A DNA stretch of 9,460 nt from Elusimicrobiota bacterium (GTDB lineage Bacteria > CG03 > SLGR01 > PWQF01). Shown here one piece after another: positions 5,983 to 9,460 of the stretch. Both the position numbers and the translations under genes were made by a program. How positions within the stretch are numbered: the first letter of the stretch is position 1; each line of letters starts with the position of its first letter. The stretch lies in the NCBI GenBank assembly GCA_003558145.1, contig PWMP01000208.1:1-9460 (forward strand), written 5' to 3'. Under the pieces are notes generated by a model, which worked only from the letters and a program-made list of their open reading frames with translations, was not told where the DNA came from and did not search any database.

Positions 5983-7206
5983 ATGAACGAAAAAAAGAAA
6001 AAAATTAAAAAGGTAAGCGTCGAACCGGCTAAGTGCCTTAAAGAACTTCCGCCGTATCTCTTTGGCGCCATTGACGTGCTTAAGCGTGAAGCTCACAGGA
6101 AAAAGCTTGACGTGATAGATTTGGGTATGGGAAATCCGGATCTTCCGACGCCCCCGCATATAGTTGAGCGGCTCTGCGATACCGTTTTAAACCATCCCCG
6201 CACCCACAGGTACCCGCAGGCCAAGGGAATGCCCAAGTTTCGCTCTACGGTAACAGGATGGTACAGGAAAAAATACGGACTTGATTTTGATCCCGAGCAT
6301 GAGGCCATAGCCCTGATAGGCTCCAAGGAAGGCATAGCCCATATGTGCATGGCTTACCTGGACCCGGGGGATATAGCCCTGGTAACCAATCCTTGCTACC
6401 CTGTTCACAGAAACGGCATTATCCTTGCCGGCGGTCAGCCGTACGATATGCCCATAACGGAAAAAAACAACTATATTCCAGTTTTGGAAGATATCCCTCA
6501 CGATGTAGCGAAAAAAGCTAAGCTGATGTTTCTGAATTATCCTAACAACCCGACAACAGCTACCATTGATGACTGCAGTTTTTTTGAAAAAGTGGTTGAG
6601 TTTGCTTTGGATTATAACATAATAGTGTGCCATGACCTGGCGTATTCGGAGGTTGTTTTTGACGGCTATAGGCCGCCTTCTTTTATGGAGACCCCCGGCT
6701 CTAAAGAGGTAGGAATGGAATTTCATTCCCTGTCCAAGACATACAATATGGCCGGGTGGCGTGTGGGCTTTGCCGTGGGAGGCCATGACATTCTAAAACC
6801 CTTGGAAAAGATAAAGTCTTATCTTGACTACGGTGTATTTACCGCTATACAGCTTTCTGCGGTTAAGGCTCTCACCGGCAGTCAGAAATGCGTAAAAGAT
6901 ACGGTTGCCGAATACCGCCGCAGGCAGAAAAAGCTTACTGCCGGACTTAATAAGGCCGGCTGGCCTGCCAGTCTGCCCAAGGCGACAATGTATATGTGGC
7001 TCCGGCAGCCTGAGAAATTCAGGGACATGGGTTCGCTTGAGTTTGCCGAGCTGCTTATTGAAAAGACCGGGATAGCTGTAGCGCCGGGAATAGGTTTTGG
7101 TTCTTACGGTGAAGGATATGTAAGGGTAGCAATGGTGACCCACTACCAGAGGTTTCACGACGCCCTGCTGCGGCTTAAGAAGTTTTTGCGTATGGGACCG
7201 CCATAA
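5983..7206 (+). CDS. Class I PLP aminotransferase, AlaC-like
   Basis: This 407-residue protein is a fold-type I aminotransferase. Visible active-site features are NYPNNPT (185-191, with the cofactor-contacting Asn), CHDLAYSEV (Asp218, which pairs with the pyridine nitrogen), HSLSKTYNMAGWR (Lys252, the Schiff-base lysine) and YVRVAMV (Arg381, which binds the substrate carboxylate). The segments DLGMGNPDLPTPPHIVERL, IGSKEGIAHMCMAYLDPGD and HDLAYSEVVFDG closely recall E. coli AlaC, a glutamate-pyruvate transaminase. The N-terminus is very lysine-rich (MNEKKKKIKK). It is followed 18 bp later by hom and then thrC, so in this operon it may supply aspartate or another amino donor reaction. An LL-diaminopimelate aminotransferase-like role is possible; substrate cannot be read from sequence. 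The ATG has only an AGAAG-type ribosome site. Confidence 0.85.
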   Translation: MNEKKKKIKKVSVEPAKCLKELPPYLFGAIDVLKREAHRKKLDVIDLGMGNPDLPTPPHIVERLCDTVLNHPRTHRYPQAKGMPKFRSTVTGWYRKKYGLDFDPEHEAIALIGSKEGIAHMCMAYLDPGDIALVTNPCYPVHRNGIILAGGQPYDMPITEKNNYIPVLEDIPHDVAKKAKLMFLNYPNNPTTATIDDCSFFEKVVEFALDYNIIVCHDLAYSEVVFDGYRPPSFMETPGSKEVGMEFHSLSKTYNMAGWRVGFAVGGHDILKPLEKIKSYLDYGVFTAIQLSAVKALTGSQKCVKDTVAEYRRRQKKLTAGLNKAGWPASLPKATMYMWLRQPEKFRDMGSLEFAELLIEKTGIAVAPGIGFGSYGEGYVRVAMVTHYQRFHDALLRLKKFLRMGPP

Positions 7207-7224
7207 AAGAGGAAGAAACAAGAT

Positions 7225-8535
7225 ATGAGTGTAAACATAGGAATAATAGGGCTCGGCACTGTAGGGGGAGGTGTATGGAAAGTACTTAATAAAAAACGCT
7301 CTCTTATTTCCTCGAGAGTAGGCGCTCCCGTAAAGATAAAAAAAGTTTGCGATGTCCGAAAAAGTATTGCAAGTGAGCTTAAAATACCTAAGGAAATTTT
7401 TACTTCCGACTGGAAAGAGATAGTAAATGATAAAGAAATATCACTGGTTGTAGTTCTTACCGGCAGCGTAAAACTGGGATATGAAATAATTACCTCCTGT
7501 TTTAAGCAGAAAAAGCATGTGGTTACCGCCAACAAGGCCCTTATAGCGGAAAAGTGGGACGATATATTTTCTCTGGCAAGAGACAATAAATGCCTGATTT
7601 ATTTCGAAGCCTCCGCAGGAAGCGGTATACCCGTTATACAGGGAATAAATGAAGGGCTTGCTTCCAATGATATAACTAAGATTAAAGCTATACTTAACGG
7701 AACCTCTAATTATATACTTACGAAAATGGCCAGGGAGTTATGTACCCTTGAGTATGCCCTGGGCGAAGCGACTGAAGCCGGTTTTGCCGAACCGGACTCG
7801 TCTGCTGACATAAAGGGGCTTGATGCGGCGCACAAGCTGTGTATCCTTGCAAACGTAATATCATCTAAACCGGTAAATTACAATGATATATACAAGGAAG
7901 GTATAGAAGAAATACATCCACAGGACCTTTCTTTTGCCGGTGAAATGTTTAATTTTAAATTGAAGCATCTCTGCGTTATGAAAAAAATGAAAGGAGGGCT
8001 TGATATTCGTGTGCATCCGGCACTTCTTCCACAGGATGATATGCTCGCGGCAGTTAACAATGAAAACAATGCAGTACTTGTTGACGCTTCTAACGCCGGA
8101 GAGGTTATGTTTTACGGAAAAGGAGCCGGCCGTTATCCCGCGGCTTCTGCAGTGGTAAGCGATGTCATATACCTTGCCCAGAAGATAAATTACGGTATTG
8201 CCGGACAGATACCCTATGTACATACCAAACCCGGCGCCAGTGTCAAAGTAGTAGACATAAATAAGCTTGAGTTTCAGTATTATGTCAGGTTTACTACGGT
8301 TGATAAACCTGGCGTTCTCTCCTCGATATCCGGCATCCTTGGTAAACATAAAGTTTCAATCGCTTCCTGTTTTCAGAAAGGCCGCAGCCGGGCTAGAGAA
8401 GTGCCGATTGTAATGATAAGCCATAAAGCGGTCGAAGGCTCATTTAAAAAGGCCCTTAAAGAAATAGACCGCCGTGGTTTCATAAGAAAGAAAAGTGTTT
8501 TTATAAGAATAGAATCTGGAAAAGAACTGTACTGA
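7225..8535 (+). CDS. hom: Homoserine dehydrogenase with C-terminal ACT domain
   Basis: The 436-residue enzyme converts aspartate semialdehyde to homoserine with NAD(P)H, the branch step toward threonine and methionine. The Rossmann loop GLGTVGGGV is at residues 9-17. VTANKALIA contains Lys104, GTSNYIL lies at 159-165, and the catalytic region FAEPDSSADIKGLDAAHKL carries Asp200 and Lys204, corresponding to Asp219 and Lys223 of yeast Hom6. A C-terminal ACT domain (about 351-430, with VRFTTVDKPGVLSSISGIL) is typical of bacterial Hom and suggests feedback by threonine. It is a monofunctional form with no aspartate kinase domain. AGAGGA (7208-7213) serves the ATG, and thrC begins 2 bases after the stop, so the two genes are translationally coupled. 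Confidence 0.97.
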   Translation: MSVNIGIIGLGTVGGGVWKVLNKKRSLISSRVGAPVKIKKVCDVRKSIASELKIPKEIFTSDWKEIVNDKEISLVVVLTGSVKLGYEIITSCFKQKKHVVTANKALIAEKWDDIFSLARDNKCLIYFEASAGSGIPVIQGINEGLASNDITKIKAILNGTSNYILTKMARELCTLEYALGEATEAGFAEPDSSADIKGLDAAHKLCILANVISSKPVNYNDIYKEGIEEIHPQDLSFAGEMFNFKLKHLCVMKKMKGGLDIRVHPALLPQDDMLAAVNNENNAVLVDASNAGEVMFYGKGAGRYPAASAVVSDVIYLAQKINYGIAGQIPYVHTKPGASVKVVDINKLEFQYYVRFTTVDKPGVLSSISGILGKHKVSIASCFQKGRSRAREVPIVMISHKAVEGSFKKALKEIDRRGFIRKKSVFIRIESGKELY

Positions 8536-8537
8536 CA

Positions 8538-9460
8538 ATGGCTTATAATTTTAAAAAAGGCGTGATAGAGAGATTTTCTGAAATCCTTCCCGTAACTCAA
8601 AAAACTCCGGTCATCAGCCTTCAGGAAGGTTCTACTCCCCTGATAGAAGCTTCAAACCTGAAAGAAAACTTGGGCGTAAGCTTCAGGATATTCTTAAAAT
8701 ACGAAGGGATGAACCCCACCGGTTCTTTCAAAGACCGGGGAATGACGGTAGCCGTTTCAAAAGCAGTTGAAAAAGGAGCCCGAGCAGTTATATGCGCTTC
8801 TACCGGCAATACTTCGGCGTCGGCAGCTGCTTATGCGGTCAAAGCGGGTATAAAATGTATGGTTGTTATACCGGAGGGTTCAATAGCCCTGGGTAAACTG
8901 TCCCAAGCCCTTATACACGGGGCAAGCGTAGTTGCGGTAAAGGGCAACTTTGACAGGTGTCTTGAGATCGTAAGGGAAATATGCGAAAGCTATAACGTAG
9001 AACTCGTTAATTCGCTTAACCCTTTCCGGATTGAAGGCCAGAAGACCGCATCCTATGAAATTGCACAGGTGCTGGGTAAGTCTCCCGACTATCAATTTAT
9101 GCCTGTAGGTAATGCCGGCAACATAACCGCTTACTGGAAAGGATACTGTGAACTTAAAGAAAGCAAAGGCTACGCTCCGCCCAAAATGATGGGATTTCAG
9201 GCTTCCGGTTCTGCACCCATAGTTGAGAATAGAAAAATAGAAGATCCGCAGACTGTTGCCACTGCTATAAAAATAGGAAATCCCGCTTCATGGCGGCAGG
9301 CTGTTGAGGCGCGTGACGCTTCCGGGGGAGTAATAGACAGTATTAGCGATAAGGAAATAATACAGGCCTGGCGCGACCTTGCAGATAAGGAAGGCGTTTT
9401 TGTGGAGCCAGCTTCTGCAGCTTCGCTTGCAGGACTCAAGAAATATTTAAAAACGGGAAA
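8538..9460 (+). CDS. thrC: Threonine synthase, cut by the window end
   Basis: An open reading of 307 codons runs without a stop to the window edge; family members of this short type are about 350 residues, so perhaps 40-50 are missing. It is a fold-type II PLP enzyme that turns O-phosphohomoserine into threonine. NPTGSFKDRGM carries the PLP lysine (Lys65), ASTGNTSASAAAYA holds the Asn91 cofactor contact, and MPVGNAGNITAYWKGY (188-203) forms the phosphate-binding loop, with Ala where many PLP enzymes have Gly. EGSTPLIEA near the N-terminus matches the family. The C-terminal EPASAASLAGL reading shows the end is close. The ATG is 2 bases after the hom stop with no strong ribosome site, consistent with coupled translation. 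Confidence 0.95.
   Translation, partial: MAYNFKKGVIERFSEILPVTQKTPVISLQEGSTPLIEASNLKENLGVSFRIFLKYEGMNPTGSFKDRGMTVAVSKAVEKGARAVICASTGNTSASAAAYAVKAGIKCMVVIPEGSIALGKLSQALIHGASVVAVKGNFDRCLEIVREICESYNVELVNSLNPFRIEGQKTASYEIAQVLGKSPDYQFMPVGNAGNITAYWKGYCELKESKGYAPPKMMGFQASGSAPIVENRKIEDPQTVATAIKIGNPASWRQAVEARDASGGVIDSISDKEIIQAWRDLADKEGVFVEPASAASLAGLKKYLKTG

Overview
The window looks like chromosomal DNA from an anaerobic bacterium, probably an uncultured lineage. The composition is moderate in GC, with heavy use of ATA (Ile), and GTG and TTG serve as start codons for two genes. It carries the start of an NAD(P)-linked, Hnd/Hyd-type iron hydrogenase operon, which points to fermentative or hydrogen metabolism. 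By eye the gene mix and codon use recall Omnitrophota/Elusimicrobiota-like or deltaproteobacterial groups, but this assignment is a weak inference. No phage, insertion sequence, CRISPR array, tRNA or rRNA was seen. All genes look intact except the two cut by the window edges.

Layout. (1) Positions 1-660, minus strand: a NuoE/HndA-like [2Fe-2S] subunit, with the start of an HndB-like ferredoxin-fold gene overlapping it by 8 bp. Their promoter has an extended -10 element and is followed by a near-perfect Rex operator, so this operon is probably repressed or induced according to the NADH/NAD+ ratio. (2) Positions 750-2111, plus strand: a complete MgtE-type magnesium channel, divergent from the hydrogenase operon. 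(3) Positions 2112-2489: a 378-base gene-free stretch. It holds a short GGGGACGG-type repeat-like motif, a tandem 10-bp direct repeat, a consensus sigma-70 promoter and a roughly 275-nt leader with a strong hairpin. (4) Positions 2490-3970: a tight two-gene unit of a small RRM RNA-binding protein and an RhlE-like DEAD-box RNA helicase. (5) Positions 4068-5867: the ribosome-associated GTPase TypA/BipA. (6) Positions 5931-9460: a sigma-70 promoter driving an AlaC-type aminotransferase, homoserine dehydrogenase and threonine synthase (cut by the window end), a threonine-biosynthesis operon.

The most notable signals are the Rex operator in front of the hydrogenase genes and the leader-RRM-helicase cassette. 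In the cassette, a long structured 5' leader precedes a single-domain RNA-binding protein coupled to a helicase that lacks a long basic C-terminal tail. With TypA next to it, this forms a plausible RNA-remodelling, ribosome-assembly or cold-adaptation neighbourhood. The idea that these parts act together is inference.
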